Shown here in pieces: positions 23,835-36,490 of a stretch of 64,000 nt of DNA. A program made the translations under genes and the position numbers. This DNA comes from Panopea generosa (lineage: Eukaryota; Mollusca; Bivalvia; Adapedonta; Hiatellidae). Where the stretch lies: contig CM055909.1 of the NCBI GenBank assembly GCA_029582155.1, forward strand, positions 43,832,967-43,896,966. The letters run 5' to 3'. The notes under the pieces were generated by a model, which was not told the origin of the DNA, searched no databases, and saw only the letters and a list, made by a program, of their open reading frames with translations. Each line of letters starts with the position of its first letter. Within the stretch, counting starts at the first letter, position 1.

Positions 23835-24425
23835 CCTGCACCTACCTGCTCTACCTCCCCACTATTACCTGCTCTACCTCCCAACTACTAACTGCACCTA
23901 CATGCTCTACCAGTCCACTACTACCTGCACCTACCTGCTCTACCTCCCCACTACTAGCTGCACCTACATTCTCTACCAGTCCACTACTACCTGCACTTAC
24001 CTGCTCTACCTCCCCACTACTACCTGCACCTACCTGCTCTACCTCCCCACTATTAACTGCACCTACATGCTCTACCAGCCCACTACTACATGCACCTACC
24101 TGCTCTTCCAACCCACTACTACCTGCACCTACCTGCTCTACCACCCCGCTTCTAACTGCACCTACCTGCTCTACCACCCCACTACTAACTTCACCTACCT
24201 GCTCTACCACACCACTATTACCTGCACCTATCTGCTCACTACTACATGTACCTATCTGCTATACCTCCCCACTATTACCTGCACTACTGCCCTACTATTA
24301 CCTGCAACTAACTGCTTAACCACCCAACTATGACTTGCACCTACCTACTCTACTGTCCCACTATTACCTGCACTTACCTGCTCTACCGCCCCACTACTAC
24401 CTGCACTACTGCCCCACTACTACTA
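23835..24425. repeat. 33-bp minisatellite, open in several frames
   Basis: About 18 copies of a C-rich unit such as CTGCACCTACCTGCTCTACC followed by TCCCCACTACTAC. The period is 11 codons and the unit lacks stops in several frames on both strands, which produces long overlapping artefactual frames. The plus strand is strongly C-rich and G-poor. Confidence 0.9.
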
Positions 24426-24429
24426 GTAA

Positions 24430-25360
24430 ACTAGGTTTCAATGTTTTCGCACTGTGTCCCTTTAAGACCAGCACTGTAGCAACATTGAGGCAGAAGGAGA
24501 CTGTTAGTTGCCTCTGCGATATTTTCAAATTTTAGAATAATAAAACATTAAAAACAGGGTTTTACGCAAAGTCACTGCTTGATAAAATGCATTGTTAAAC
24601 CCAAACACAGCCTTTCTTAGTTCACAACATTTGATAGTAACCTTTGAAGACGAAATATGGGTGGGTGTGACATGCCTGCAAACCCTCCTAGTTCAAATTA
24701 CAACCGCCTCGATTTTGTCTGGCTACAGCACTTAAAACAGTCAATAGTTAAATGTTGCTATTACTTAAATTCCTTTAACATTGTGACATAAAAGAGCACA
24801 AACTGTTTTGGTCTCATCTATCATTTATTTTTATCACATCTCAGGGGACAATTCAAGAATTACCGTTTACTGATAGATTGAACCATTTATTTTGGAAAAT
24901 TGTTGGAATAGACCTGAGGTCTTTGATTGAATTAGAGGAAATTTCCTGTGAACCGTGATTGATTTTTTGTCACACTTACCATTTGTCCACATTTACTTCT
25001 AAAATAACTAAGTTACTTCTACTGATTGGATTTTTGTATTAGCCTTAGGACCGATGCTAACATCACAATGTAAATTGGGCTTTGCAGCCATTAGTGTACA
25101 AGGATGTAATAACTGTTCAATCTCCAAGTATTTCGTATTGTTTAAATGATATTATATTGAGATGATTGTTGGAGAAAAAAAGATTTGAACCAATAATTTG
25201 TTGGACCGATTATTTGGTTCCTCGTAACTAACATTATCATGTTGGTTAGAGGGAGACATTTCTATTATACTCAAATACATGTTTCAGTGACATTAGCCAC
25301 ATGTGTCCATCTTATCAACTAGAAAAAAAGTTTGCCCAAGTGGTCCAATACTGCCAATAT
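24430..25360. other. Intronic stretch, no element recognised
   Basis: No exon, TIR pair or tandem repeat could be supported. Confidence 0.4.
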
Positions 25361-25369
25361 TTTGTTTAA

Positions 25370-25827
25370 AGGGATTGTATTGGCAAGTAACACAAACACG
25401 CTGTTAATCCAGATTTTTCCTGTATGAAATGTGCACAAAATAATGCTTATATATTAATGTTTAACCTTTATTTACTTGAAAGTTATCAAATAAACAGTAA
25501 TTGAATATTGGCCACAACTTTAATATGACCCGCAATAAAGAATTGCACAATGTTAACATTGAACTCCGTAAACTTCCTGAACAAAGCCTTGAAAACGAGA
25601 TTGGGAACGAGTCTTCACGATGTTATCCAATGATTGATCGGAAACTCGAAATCATGGCAAATGTAAACAAAAAATAAAATATGACTTCAGAAACCCGATG
25701 TTTGTAATCAAGTGGTTATGCAATTAGACACTGTAGAGCCGTATATCTCTAAGTTATAAGTGTATCTTCATGCATGACGTGTGTATTTAGGACAGGGAAT
25801 TGACAGTAATATGCCGATATAATCCCT
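25370..25827. mobile_element. TTAA MITE, AGGGATT ends
   Basis: Bounded by TTAA (25366-25369 and 25828-25831). Ends AGGGATTGTATTGGCA and, reversed, AGGGATTATATCGGCA. 458 bp, non-coding, piggyBac-type target. Its right TTAA is also the left TTAA of the next element. Confidence 0.68.
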
Positions 25828-25831
25828 TTAA

Positions 25832-26571
25832 AGGGAATATATCAGGATTTTTCAAAAAAATTAAATTGACCAAAACCATTTTAATCAATATGTCATGCCT
25901 ATAAATACTCATTGACACTGTATTGCCGAAATGATATCTATTTAAACATGCCAAAATAAAATGTTTTTGAAAAGGGGTTTCCTAACTTGGGCTACACGCC
26001 TAGGTTAGACTAAATAAGATTTGCGGCTTAAAATGGCAACATATTTTGTGACGTATCAAATGGGTCACGGGATTTCATTTTGGTATCAGTTTCATCATTC
26101 ATACATGTTAACATGTTGTAAAATGTGTTTCATCTTAGAATGAGTCCAAAGGATTATAATGAAGTTCCTAAAATAGTATCTAAATACAGTCTATTTTTAG
26201 AATGGGAATTTCCTTTCAAATTTACCACTCCGACTGAAACATTAATTTTATCTCGTTTTCGTGGATTTGATATACCAAACCATTCGGATTTTATTCATTT
26301 ATGATAATGAGATGCTTTTAATCCATTTTAAAATAATTTTATTTTTTTAGACATACTTAGCATTTTTTCGTGATATATTCCCTTTAAGCGGGCACATAGA
26401 GCGGGTCCAAATGATTATAATGAAGTTCCTTAAAAATAGTATTTGAATACGGTCTTTTTAAAAGGGGAATTTCGTTTCAAATTTACCCCTCCCACTGAAA
26501 CATTGGTTTTTATCAAGTCTTTTGATTTGATATATCAAACCGTTAGAACATTTTTTCGTGATATATTCCCT
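25832..26571. mobile_element. TTAA MITE, AGGGAATATATCA ends, with internal duplication
   Basis: Left end AGGGAATATATCAGGA; right end reversed AGGGAATATATCACGA, followed by TTAA at 26572. A second copy of the right terminus with TTAA lies inside at about 26368-26387. The segments 26131-26387 and 26388-26575 are near-repeats (atgattataatgaagttcct), so this is a tandem terminal duplication or two stacked elements. A relative lies reversed at 53839-53998. Confidence 0.65.
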
Positions 26572-26989
26572 TTAAAGGGTGTAAAACCGACACTGTCTGA
26601 TCTATGTATGCTCTCAAGATCATTTCCTTATATCTGTCTATCTCTCTTTTCAAATATTTTTCTTTTTATTTGGCCTTTTGATAAACAGGATTCTCATTTG
26701 CCTATATTTGTGGCCATTTTTCTGCCCCATTCCCAATGGGGAATAGTATATTTTTTTTTCCCAATCCGTAGTAACAAAATTCCCAGTTTCAGAATGCAAA
26801 GAAACACAAAGAAATATTTGGGGGAAAAGTAACATTATGATTTTAATGTAGTCTTCTACAAGAACATCACATTTTTTATATTTTTAACATAAAGTGTTAC
26901 TTATATTGAAGGAACCTGAGCTATGTAATTTTCTGAATTTCTTCTAATTTTCCCAAAATCAGGGGCCCCCATTCCCATTCCCAAAAGTG

Positions 26990-27119
<130 letters not shown>

Positions 27120-27182
27120 TATGTAAATATTGTATATTTCATCTCTAGGATGTTCTTGTTATAGGTGATTTTAGCTTTACAC

Positions 27183-27386
27183 TATAATAAATTAATTGGT
27201 AAATTATAATCCCGGGCCACCCACTAATTTTCATGCCAACCCGATCCTTTTCATTTTCATATGAAAAAAAAATAATTAAAAAAACATCAAAAAATTTAAA
27301 AATGAAAAAATAATATAAAATCCTCCCGCCCTCCCCGTTTTTAAGAAAAATTTGAGTGATAATCTAGCAATAAGTTTATAATGGCC
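27183..27386. mobile_element. Harbinger-like MITE (GGCC...ATTAATT), left tip eroded
   Basis: Right end AGTTTATAATGGCC is followed by TTA. The left end ATAATAAATTAATTG lacks the GGCC tip. The A/T core matches the copies at 37756, 46565 and 62970. Confidence 0.6.
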
Positions 27387-27389
27387 TTA

Positions 27390-28065
27390 GTCAGACAGTT
27401 TGATGCTGCACATGGCACAATTTTAAAAATTATTAAGGCATTCAAACATTCATTTTAAGTACATGGACTTCGCAAGCAACAAGACTTAGTTCAGACAAGG
27501 AGTAAAAAATTGGTCTCTGGGCATTTGATGGAATGTGCTGTCACATCCGATTTGGAGAACTTTGTAATTGTTTGTTCCAATTGATTTTCTAGCACAGACT
27601 GTCAATGCTTTCGGTCTGTTTTTACATGATTTCCTTTATCAATACTACCATTATTGCATGTTTTTTTTCATTTTTTCCTTTATCAAATATGGCCATAATT
27701 GTTTTAAAATTGAATGTTTCGCAACTGCAGCCGCCTTGCATGATAGGTAGAAATATGGGGATCTGTGCTGCATGCATCACATTGATTTAATATCATCACA
27801 CATTAGCCAGTTGTAGTAATGGTATCTCAGGGTAATACTATACTGGAACATTATATGGTAATTATGATACAGTGGCTTTATTTCTGTCCATTCCCTGTCC
27901 ATCTGTTTGTTTATTCTACTTACATGCACTCCCCTCTATCTGGGTCTGTCCAATTTATCCAAGTATCGCAGTGTGTTAGAGAGGATCTCAGTTAGCAAGT
28001 AGAGTTTTCGACTACTGGATTGGATGGCTAGGTTTAGATTAAACTGAATTATCGGAGCGGGATTG
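27390..28065. other. Intronic stretch before the 57-bp exon
   Basis: No exon or element recognised. Two overlapping short frames near 27600-27790 are pyrimidine-rich and unsupported. Confidence 0.4.
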
Positions 28066-28069
28066 TGAA

Positions 28070-28192
28070 GTGAGCTTAAAGCTTTCATGATTTTCTGTCA
28101 AGCAGCAGTATTCTGGGTAGAGCCAGTACAGAGCTGTTGTTTTTGGGAGTTCATCAGGTCAATCCTGGGTTCGAACCTTCAATCTCTGATAC
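28070..28192 (-). mobile_element. SINE-C copy
   Basis: Reverse orientation. CTGGGTAGAGCCAGTAC matches the SINE-C core, and CCTGGGTTCGAACCTTC is the reversed B box. The tail end (GAGCTTAAAGCTTTCATG) lies at the left. Confidence 0.65.
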
Positions 28193-28387
28193 GATCAGCC
28201 AATATCGTTGCACATTGCACCACTGCCCGTTTTAAACTTGATCCCCACTAGCTCATCTGCCGTGTTCTAGTGTAAGCCAATTTATCAATATTTGTCTACA
28301 CCCCTCGTCTACCTGGTGACGAAGACGTTGTAAGTCTTGTTTCAAATAATTTTTTCTTTATTTTGTTGATATTACTGGTGCCTGCAG

Positions 28388-28444
28388 TTCCGATCGATAA
28401 AACTATTCTACTGGAGAATACGAAATCAATTGATTTCTACAAAT
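28388..28444 (+). CDS. Second coding exon (57 bp, phase 1-1) of the secreted peroxidase candidate
   Basis: Acceptor GGTGCCTGCAG and a perfect GTAAGT donor enclose 57 bp. Joined in phase 1 to the signal-peptide exon it reads VPIDKTILLENTKSIDFYK and ends with one base. That base (T) plus the first two bases of a downstream peroxidase cassette gives TGG (Trp) with copies A-C and TAT (Tyr) with copies D-E, so the frame stays open with every cassette. No domain is visible; it would be a short propeptide or linker before the peroxidase fold. Being symmetric, it could be skipped. The call depends on splice sites and phase only. Confidence 0.52.
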
Positions 28445-28548
28445 GTAAGTGTTTGACTTATTTGTTCTAGTTTACTGCCAATATTGTTATTGACATTTTA
28501 AATGTCAGTAAATAGTGTGTTTCTGTGTCACATTAAGAGTATCTACAT

Positions 28549-28816
28549 GAGGAAGGTCATGGGGTGATCCCTGCCCGGGTCATACCAAAGACTTGAAAAA
28601 ATTGGTACTAGAAGCTTCCTCATTTGGCACTAAGCATTTAGTGGATATTTCTAGGTCTGGTCAGCTTGGTGTCAGTATAATGTGACTGGGTGGTGTATTA
28701 TACCATGTGTCTGCTGCATGATCCTCCAGTATGGCAGCACTCAGAATACTGTCTCAATTAGACAGCGTCGCGATACGACTTAAGAAAAGTTGAAAGTGTC
28801 GCTTAACCTCATACAA
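28549..28816 (+). mobile_element. SINE-B copy 1 (head truncated)
   Basis: Begins with GAAGGTCATGGGGTGATCCC, then TCATACCAAAGACTTG, GTGTCAGTATAATGTGACTG, CACTCAGAATACTGTCTCAA and GACTTAAGAAAAGTTGAAAG. It matches the fuller copies at 38682 and 51850. Confidence 0.8.
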
Positions 28817-28819
28817 CAA

Positions 28820-29880
28820 CAGAATCATGTTGGTTGTTCACAGCCTGACCAGGGTCTACATTGTTTTGGTCTCAGTATGTTTAAAACTTTTTTACAAGCC
28901 CTTTAATATGAGAAATAGAATAGGCCATTGAAGTATGTTAAAGAAAATGAACTGTTGCATTTTCGGTTGAGAGAGGATGATGGGATCAAATTGGATCATT
29001 GGGACGGGGATGTCATCCCCCCACCCAAAGTCACATGATCAAACCTTTGATCTACAAATGTATACCTTGGTCCAATGTATTGTTGCTTTACATTGAGCAT
29101 GTTGAAGAACAAGGTGAACCACATAGTGTTAGGCTTATCTCTGTATTCTGCAGTATCCCTGAAAAGAAACATTTCTTCGTAAAATCAATTAATACAGACA
29201 CACCACATCTGCGCATCAAGTGTAAGTAAGCTTAATCCATCATGTAAAATAAAAAAAAATGATCCCTCAGAGAGATATCTTATCCATGATGAGATATTAT
29301 TTGTGTGAACTAGCTATATCTCGGATAAATTCTGGGACAATGGGAATTGGATCACAAAAATTATAAGTTAGAATTTTTTGTAGGAAATGTGTTTTTCACA
29401 AAACTTAAATCTATTTGTCCTGTTGCATGGTAACTTTTGTGACAGTGAGTTTCATACAAAGGGTTTGGCGCATAATAATTAAAATTTTCGTTTAGATTTT
29501 GGAAGGGGCATGTATACAAATTTTTTTTGCAGAGGGAATGCTCTAGGGTCGAGTTATAACGCGGTCTGATATAATGCAAAACTCATTATGATGCAGTTTT
29601 TCTATGGCTCCCAAATCTAAAATTGATATTTTCAACCAGATTTTTAAAAAACGCCATATTCATTGGTGAATTGATCGAAAATCTCAACTAAACTACTACG
29701 TGTTCGCAAGCTTGTTATGTTTTTTATAAACTGTGACTGTGTATTTGTGCATCAATTACACCTTGATGATTCAGACTGACATGACAACAACTTCTTATTG
29801 TTATAAACAACATCACTTTTAATTGACTTACTGCACCGACAAACAATGATCTGTTATATTTATCACACATCAGTTTAAAC
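28820..29880. other. Intronic stretch
   Basis: No exon found. Near 29545-29600 the sequence TCGAGTTATAACGCGGTCTG resembles interior parts of pogo/Tigger-like elements, but ends could not be defined. Confidence 0.35.
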
Positions 29881-29884
29881 TTAT

Positions 29885-30085
29885 TTATTTTACTTCGGTT
29901 GTGAAACTAGTTCTTACAAGATGGGCAAATCATGCTCGAACCAGTACAAAGTATATGCGAAAAAAATGTCTTGCTCAAGGACACGACACATAGCTGTGGC
30001 GGAGGATCGAACCCACAGCCCTCTGATCATGGGTTTTGTGCTCTATCACTAAACCACGCAATGCACACACATTGTCTTGAGTTCC
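29885..30085 (-). mobile_element. SINE-D copy
   Basis: Minus-orientation tRNA-like head at the right (reversed: GTGGTTTAGTGATAGAGCAC, B box GGGTTCGATCCTCC), then TGTCCTTGAGCAAGACA and a tail with AAGAACTAGTTTCACAACCG. Confidence 0.75.
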
Positions 30086-30089
30086 TTTA

Positions 30090-31250
30090 CAGTACTTCAA
30101 CCAGAATTAATATTGCCAAATAGTGTGGCGTGCAGTGCACCTTGGGATATTTATAACGTGTGTCAGCATATACTGCAGTTTCATTCTGTCGATCCTGGCA
30201 ACCATGTTGTAACGGGACATAAGGGTACTTAATTAAGTGGGAGGACACCAGACTGTTGGTTCTGGTTAAGAACTTTCAGTAAATTTAATTATACTTTTTT
30301 TCTTTGGGGTTTGGGGAGTGTGGGGTTAAGAGTGTGCCAGACCCCAAGCATACACTATGTAGTGCATATTTTATTCTTGAGCAGGTAGACAATGTTATTT
30401 TTTTATAATTCAAAACCATGAATATATTTTTGTGTCAGATAAAATTCCAGAGAGTACCAAATGCCATAAAACAGAGTGGCATAAGAGGACATTATATATA
30501 TTGATATTATTGATAAACAAAATTGTTGATGAGGAGAATCAATGGATCTGCAGTCCCCATTGTCTGTCAGCACAACTGAGTAACAGCCTCATCATTTCCA
30601 GCATCCCGCATCTCATATCGGAGACGCAATATCACGTTTCATAATATTACGGCCTTCAGACTGCATGCAGATAGATTTCATTATATTCGTCCCGATACCT
30701 CGCTTTTAAGTCAGGGACTGTGGATTATTTCTTTTATACGGTATTCAGATATCTGAACTCCTTATTGATTGTCATGAAAATAGGATCGCATGTACAAGAT
30801 ATTTACCAGTCTTTGAGTGTATTCAAGTCTCCATATGGAGGTTTTCAGCAACAGCGGAGTGGTAGAGTTTGCCCTGGCATCAAGGGGAGGTTATTCTCCA
30901 GGATTCAAAGTTCAAGCCGTCTATAACATGTGGGGTCAAGCGGTTATTAGGTAGAGTTTCCCCTGTCATCAAAGGGAGGTTATAGGATTTAGAATTAATG
31001 AAACAGGATCCCTGATTAATATTAACTATCTTGTCAATACACTGGGATGTATAAAGTCTGAAAATTCCATTACTTTCAATGAAAGTCAGTCACAATTTAC
31101 CAATTGTCTAGGATATACTGTATACAGTCAGTGATGGAATATTTATCTAAGTCATGTCTGTAAATAAAAAAAGTGCTGACTTCTGATTTACTTCTGGTTT
31201 GATCACCGTTTGATTGGGTGTCCTGAAAGAGAAGTCATTTTCAGTTATTC
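30090..31250. other. Intronic stretch
   Basis: A near-repeat of about 40 bp (GGTAGAGTTTGCCCTGGCAT / GGTAGAGTTTCCCCTGTCAT) occurs at about 30863 and 30950. No exon supported. Confidence 0.4.
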
Positions 31251-31254
31251 TTGT

Positions 31255-31500
31255 TTTAAACTTATTTATTTTTACATAGATTGTAATACTTCAAGTGTTT
31301 ACAACTTTGACAAATCATGCTAAAAGTCTACCTGGGTAGGACCATTACCAAAGCATAGATGCAGATTAAGTATTAGGTTCAAGAACACCAAACATAACCA
31401 TGGCAGAGTATCAAACCCACAACCCCTGATCTTTGATACAATGCTTTGTAACCATTTGGTAATGCACTACTTGGAGAATCCAGATGTGCCATGCATAAGA
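31255..31500 (-). mobile_element. SINE-D copy, degraded
   Basis: Contains CTACCTGGGTAGGACCATTA, CAAGAACACCAAACATAACC and a reversed degenerate B box (AGTATCAAACCCACAACC). Same layout as 29885-30085. Confidence 0.55.
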
Positions 31501-32000
31501 ACTCTAATTCCAGTGATCCTTCATGGCCGAGTTAGACTATAGACTATAGGATCAGTTCTGGCTCTTTCTATTAGGGACTTTTACATAGCAGTGACATAAG
31601 GCATGGTGATAGGTCAGTTACCTCATCAGGAGGTGAACTAACTGACAGTTTGGTAAGTGCATCAGAGTGCTATGAATTGTGGGACAGACAGGGAATTCCA
31701 TAATTTCACATAAGAGTGTAACAGACTTGAAGCAGGAGAAGTCAGGTACCGGGATAGACTTATTGATGATTGGTCTTTGGCATCATCTAAAGTACCAGTA
31801 AAATTACTCTTTAATTTATACGGGACACTTTTTAATTGTTTACAAAGCCATATCATTTCTGATTCCATCTCTTTAGGCAGTGGCCGCCATATGTACCAAC
31901 AACGGCCCTCCTTGTGCCCTTTGTTGTAAATTTTGATCTTTCTCAGTTAATGATCTCCATATTGCTCTGTTGTACTTCATATTATATAAACATTCTTGTT

Positions 32001-32276
32001 CTTATGGTTAGCACATCTGACTATCATTCTAGGGGTTGTGAGTTTGAATCCCTACCAGGCCAAAGTCTCTGTGATGGTTGATATATGACATTGCGTCGCA
32101 TTATCATTCATCTCTCATCACTGATTCAATTGGGAAAGTTTTCATTATTTGCGGAGATGGGGTGTGCTCGAGTTCCGGTTAACCTTCCAGGATTCCAGGA
32201 AACAGTGGTTAGGTTAACCGATCGTCTGTTAGCCCTCGATGGCATAAAAAAGACATTAACTATTCAATCAATCAAC
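32001..32276 (+). mobile_element. SINE-A copy 4
   Basis: Head starts at TTATGGTTAGCACATCTGAC, B box GAGTTTGAATCCC, body with GTTAGGTTAACCGATCGTCT, tail ATTCAATCAATCAA. Confidence 0.85.
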
Positions 32277-32563
32277 CTGTTCTTCTGTAGTTAGCTTCAG
32301 TTTTGATTTTGATGTTGAAACATATGTATCAAAGTGGTCGAAGTGTCACTTATCTGAAGATCACTTTACTTGATACCTCTCACCGCTGAGGTCATGGGTT
32401 CAAGCTCAGTTTATTAACTTTTATGTGAGAAAGTTTGCCAGCTGAGGAATGCCAGTGGTTCTCCTTTTGATTCATTCATAGGTCGTCCTCCACTATTAAA
32501 ACTGTATGCCATATAAAGAATGAAATTGGTTGAAAATGGACATTAGTCCTTTCTCCTTATTGA

Positions 32564-32672
32564 ACCGCAGCAGTGGTCTAGTGGTAGAGCATCTGCCCTC
32601 TTATACATGCAGAGGGTTGTCAATTTAATCCCCGTTCAGGTCATACGAAAGACTTGAAAAATTACTTGACCA
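32564..32672 (+). mobile_element. SINE-B head fragment
   Basis: GCAGTGGTCTAGTGGTAGAG is the A-box region, then GCAGAGGGTTGTCAATTTAA and GGTCATACGAAAGACTTG. The rest of the body is absent. Confidence 0.65.
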
Positions 32673-32679
32673 AAAACCT

Positions 32680-33635
32680 GCTTCTCAATGCAATTTTAGT
32701 TGTTAAACTGTATCCAGATAAAGTTTATATATGCAAGTGACTTCATCTATAATTATATGATAAATTATTGTCAAATTTGTTGGGCGTGTTGTTTAGAAAA
32801 GGTATATGATATTTCATTCATTTGCGCAAGATTTCAAAACTGAACTCAACGACTGAATCTTGCCAAGTCAAAATTTATATACATAATTTATATATAATAA
32901 TCGATATGGCACGTGATCAAATAAATGCATGACTATTAAAATTTACGATGGTTGAATGTCTCGGGTATTCACATATTGCTATACATTGAGATCATTATAT
33001 CGGGTATTTCCTGCTCATGACTCATTACTTCAACATGTGACTTCTTCTTTTGTTTGGTAAAGGGGCTTTTCCTATAAACGTATGTCTATAGTATGGACCA
33101 ATTGTAGATAGCCTAAGAAAAAAAAAATGTAATTTAAAGAGTACAGTGAGATTTTCTACAGCAAGACTTGTTACTTTCTAGAAATTATTGTTTAAAAATA
33201 ATTTTTTTTAACACTCTTGGCAAAACAACAGGAAATCTGAAGTTTGTGAAATATGCTGGTCTCTACAACGCGCGGCCATTTCTGCAAATTTTTTTAGATT
33301 TTTAGCAAATTTAAAAATGGGTGAGCATTGTTATTTGATGATAATGTTCCCGGGCCACCCTTAATAAATTGCTTGTTTGCCATTCACACCATTTAGGGGC
33401 GGGTAGGCAGGTAGGTAAACTTTTTATTTGTTTTTGTAATCAATCAAATTATTTTAAGGACATGACTGTAATGACCGAGAATATTTTAAATAAACACCAA
33501 AAAAATTTTTTTTTTTTTTTTGAACATCCAAAAAAAGATATCCTGACTGACTGGCAGGATTGTTTTTGGTCGGCTTGTAGTGGCAAACAACCAGTTTTTT
33601 TTATTTAGGCCTCGGGGTATTCAGCTGAGAATTAT
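32680..33635. other. Intronic stretch
   Basis: AT-rich, with T and A homopolymers near 33500-33535. No exon recognised. Confidence 0.4.
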
Positions 33636-33639
33636 ACTC

Positions 33640-33840
33640 TGATGGATTTGGTCTGGTTGTTTTAATGACAGATCAGGCAAGAGGTTGCGGGTTTGATCCC
33701 AGACTCGGCCCAATGACCTTTTAAAAAAAACAACTCTGAGTACTAGTTGTATCTAAGAAGCAGACTTGAGAACGATTCACATAAACTCAGAGCTATCTTC
33801 ACAATCAAGCTAAAATGAATACATTAAGTATAAACTAGTC
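33640..33840 (+). mobile_element. SINE-C copy
   Basis: B box GCGGGTTTGATCCCAGACTC, then CAACTCTGAGTACTAGTTGT, GCAGACTTGAGAACGATTCA and a tail ending TAAGTATAAACT. Confidence 0.65.
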
Positions 33841-34874
33841 TAAGGTAGACAACATAAAACAACATTTCATCTCCAAACGCAATTTACCTATTACAAAACA
33901 AAAATTGGCATGTTTCATTACAAAAAAGTTTGTAAAATAGCTTTATTTGTAAGATTTAGCTGGCAAAATATCTGACTTATAGATGATGCCTTTATGGAAA
34001 TGGATTGTAAAGCAAAACCTTAACAGTATGAACAGTAAATGACTAATTGGCAAAAAGATCATTTTGTAATATATGGCAAATTACCAAATCGAAGAATATT
34101 AAATTTGGATTTTGAAAGTCTTCCTTGTTTAGATAAAAACAAAAAAGGATCCTTTTTCAGACATGGAATATGGATTTGTTTCACTATATGATAACGTATA
34201 GGCAATAATGAACAAGGAAGATATTAAAGTTATACATCAAATGTTGAAGCTTTTGTGTTTAGTTTTTGGGGGCGGTACTTTAGCAGCCGCTCTCCGAGCT
34301 AACATGATTTTATTTTCAATACCGCAAATCTACAACCGTGTTTCGTGTTAATGCAAACCTAACAACCACTTATCAAATAGTTCCACCCCCTGATCAGCGC
34401 TCAAACTCACTCTAAACAGTAGATTCGCCTATTTCAACAAAAACATTAATACTATAACATACAGCAACGATTTATACCTATAAACAATTACGTATCGTAT
34501 ACATTCAAAGTTTATATTCAGTGCTATTAATCAGCACAAAGGAATTAAAGCGCATAAATACAGATGTGCTGAACTATGGTTAGTGACCAAAAGATTATAC
34601 CATCTTGTAAATCAAATTCCAGGTCACGAATTATATCGCCAACATGCACATTGAAAGAGTCATATATTTCGGCAAGGACTTCAGATAATAAGTACTTGTT
34701 TTTTATGTTTATGTTCATGTCATTGTGTGTAAAAATTTGAATATAACCATTTCATACTGCAAACTTTGTAACTGTTTCACATAATATTTTTTACAAAATT
34801 ATACAGTACACCTGATTAAAAGTAGTAGCTCGACAACTAGCCAATCAAAATTTGTCTTTCACTTTTAGTTTATA

Positions 34875-35020
34875 CTAATTTATTTTAGCTCGATTGAGAT
34901 GAAAGCTCAGAGCTTATATGAACCGCTCTCGAGTCCTTTTCCTGGGTAGAACCAGTACTGAGTGTTGTTTTATGAGAAGCATTGGGTCGACCGGGGATTG
35001 AACCCTTTCACTTTTGCTGG
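34875..35020 (-). mobile_element. SINE-C copy
   Basis: Reverse of the 41985 copy: GAAAGCTCAGAGCTTATATG, CCTGGGTAGAACCAGTACTG, GTCGACCGGGGATTGAACCC. Confidence 0.75.
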
Positions 35021-35024
35021 GAGT

Positions 35025-36280
35025 TATACTTGTGGACGGATTATATTTGGAAGATCATGGTTCTCAGTTTAATGAAGATGAAATACATGGGTATTATAGC
35101 GAATATGGGCAAATTTAGGATTTTTGGTCAGATACGGCCTGTCATTATTTAAGGGTTTGGGTCCAACATAGTAAACTAAAAACCAGTAGTTGGACTGAGA
35201 ATTCTGTTATTGAACAATAATTTGGAAATTGCAGGCTGATTTCTACTCTCTCACCAAACAAAAATATCAAAGATAATATTTAAGGTAATTATAATATATT
35301 CAAAAGTTCATTCCGCTGGTTTGGGGCAGGGTTAGTGCATCATATGTTGTTCTGGTCTCTGAGCAGAGGTTGTAAATAAGAAGTTTGATGATGATATGTA
35401 ATTAATGTCTAAATGAATATTCATTAAAACACTTTTCCCACCACATTTGACTTTCTCCGCACGTGTGGTAATGAGCACTCTGTGACCTCTGTGACCTCGC
35501 CACATGGTGGTTATGCTGGCTGTAATTAGTGATAATTAATTATCGTAACTTGTTACACAGTGCAGGCATGACAGGTTCATATTTATGGCATTGCTCACTT
35601 GGAGTAATGTCACAATATAGTACTGAAAAGGGATCTTTTTCTCATTTTAATTATACTGTTTGTAAATGACAACAAGAGTATACTGATGAATGGTGGTTTT
35701 ATGGCTCATTTTAGCTATATGGTTTCTAATTATCATTAATTATGATAATGAAGCTGTAATTAAAAGTTTATGGTTGTAATTATGAGAGATATGTTGTCAA
35801 AATGTTCACGAATAATTTCAAATGTCTTAATGCCCATGTTTTCCACACCATACTGCTATGTTGAGCATATGATAGCTTCATAAAACACCATAGCCTGGCC
35901 AAACTACGGCCGAGTCGACCGCAGTGACAAATATCAGGTCTCTCCTCCGGCCGTTTAAGCACAGAGGCGACCCAAGTGTTCGAATATCAGAAATGATATG
36001 GCCTCGGCACATGAAATCTTAAACAAGATCTTCCAAAATCTTATTTTTTATTTGCATAATTATCATTTTCTCATTTTATGCATAACATGCAACATACTTA
36101 ATCTGATAAATTTTACCGATAAGTTTTATTAATGTCAGTTTGTTTCACTGAGTTCTCTTCACAGTGCTTGAAAATATTTTGGGACGGAGTGCTTGTTCTA
36201 TCTCAGAGCTTCATTTCCAACCTGTTGGAAACCGATGTCCATGATCTGGTTTAACAATTTAAATCATGAACACTTACTTT
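35025..36280. other. Intronic stretch
   Basis: No coding exon or element ends found. A GC-rich patch at 35885-35965 (CGGCCGAGTCGACCGCAGTG) stands out but has no recognisable protein on either strand. Confidence 0.4.
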
Positions 36281-36284
36281 TGTT

Positions 36285-36490
36285 TCAACTTTTTTTTTTA
36301 CTTCGATAATGAAACAAGTTCTTACAACTTGGGCAAATCAAGTTCGAAATCTTCCTGGGTAGGACCAGTTAAGTATTAAGCATATTCAGTACAGTGTCTT
36401 GCTCAGGGACAGCACACATAGCTGTGGCAGAGGATCGAACCCTCGACCCTCTGATTGTACCACTGGACCATGCGCTCCGCACATTGAACA
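36285..36490 (-). mobile_element. SINE-D copy
   Basis: Reversed B box GAGGATCGAACCCTCGACCC, TGTCTTGCTCAGGGACAGCA and TTCCTGGGTAGGACCAGTTA, with tail GAAACAAGTTCTTACAACTT at the left. Confidence 0.75.

Noticed and set aside
23713-24333. A 206-codon open frame and its partners on both strands
   Set aside because: It is produced by the 33-bp repeat, which lacks stops in several frames. Composition is extreme and there is no start context or splice support.
26443-26832. A 129-codon frame
   Set aside because: It runs from inside a TTAA MITE into T-rich sequence, has no motif and no splice support.
31662-31868. Minus-strand frame ending SYVKLWNSLSVPQF as a LINE tail
   Set aside because: The KLWNSLSVP piece recalls non-LTR tails, but the fragment is short and has no 3' tail repeat. 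Not enough to annotate.
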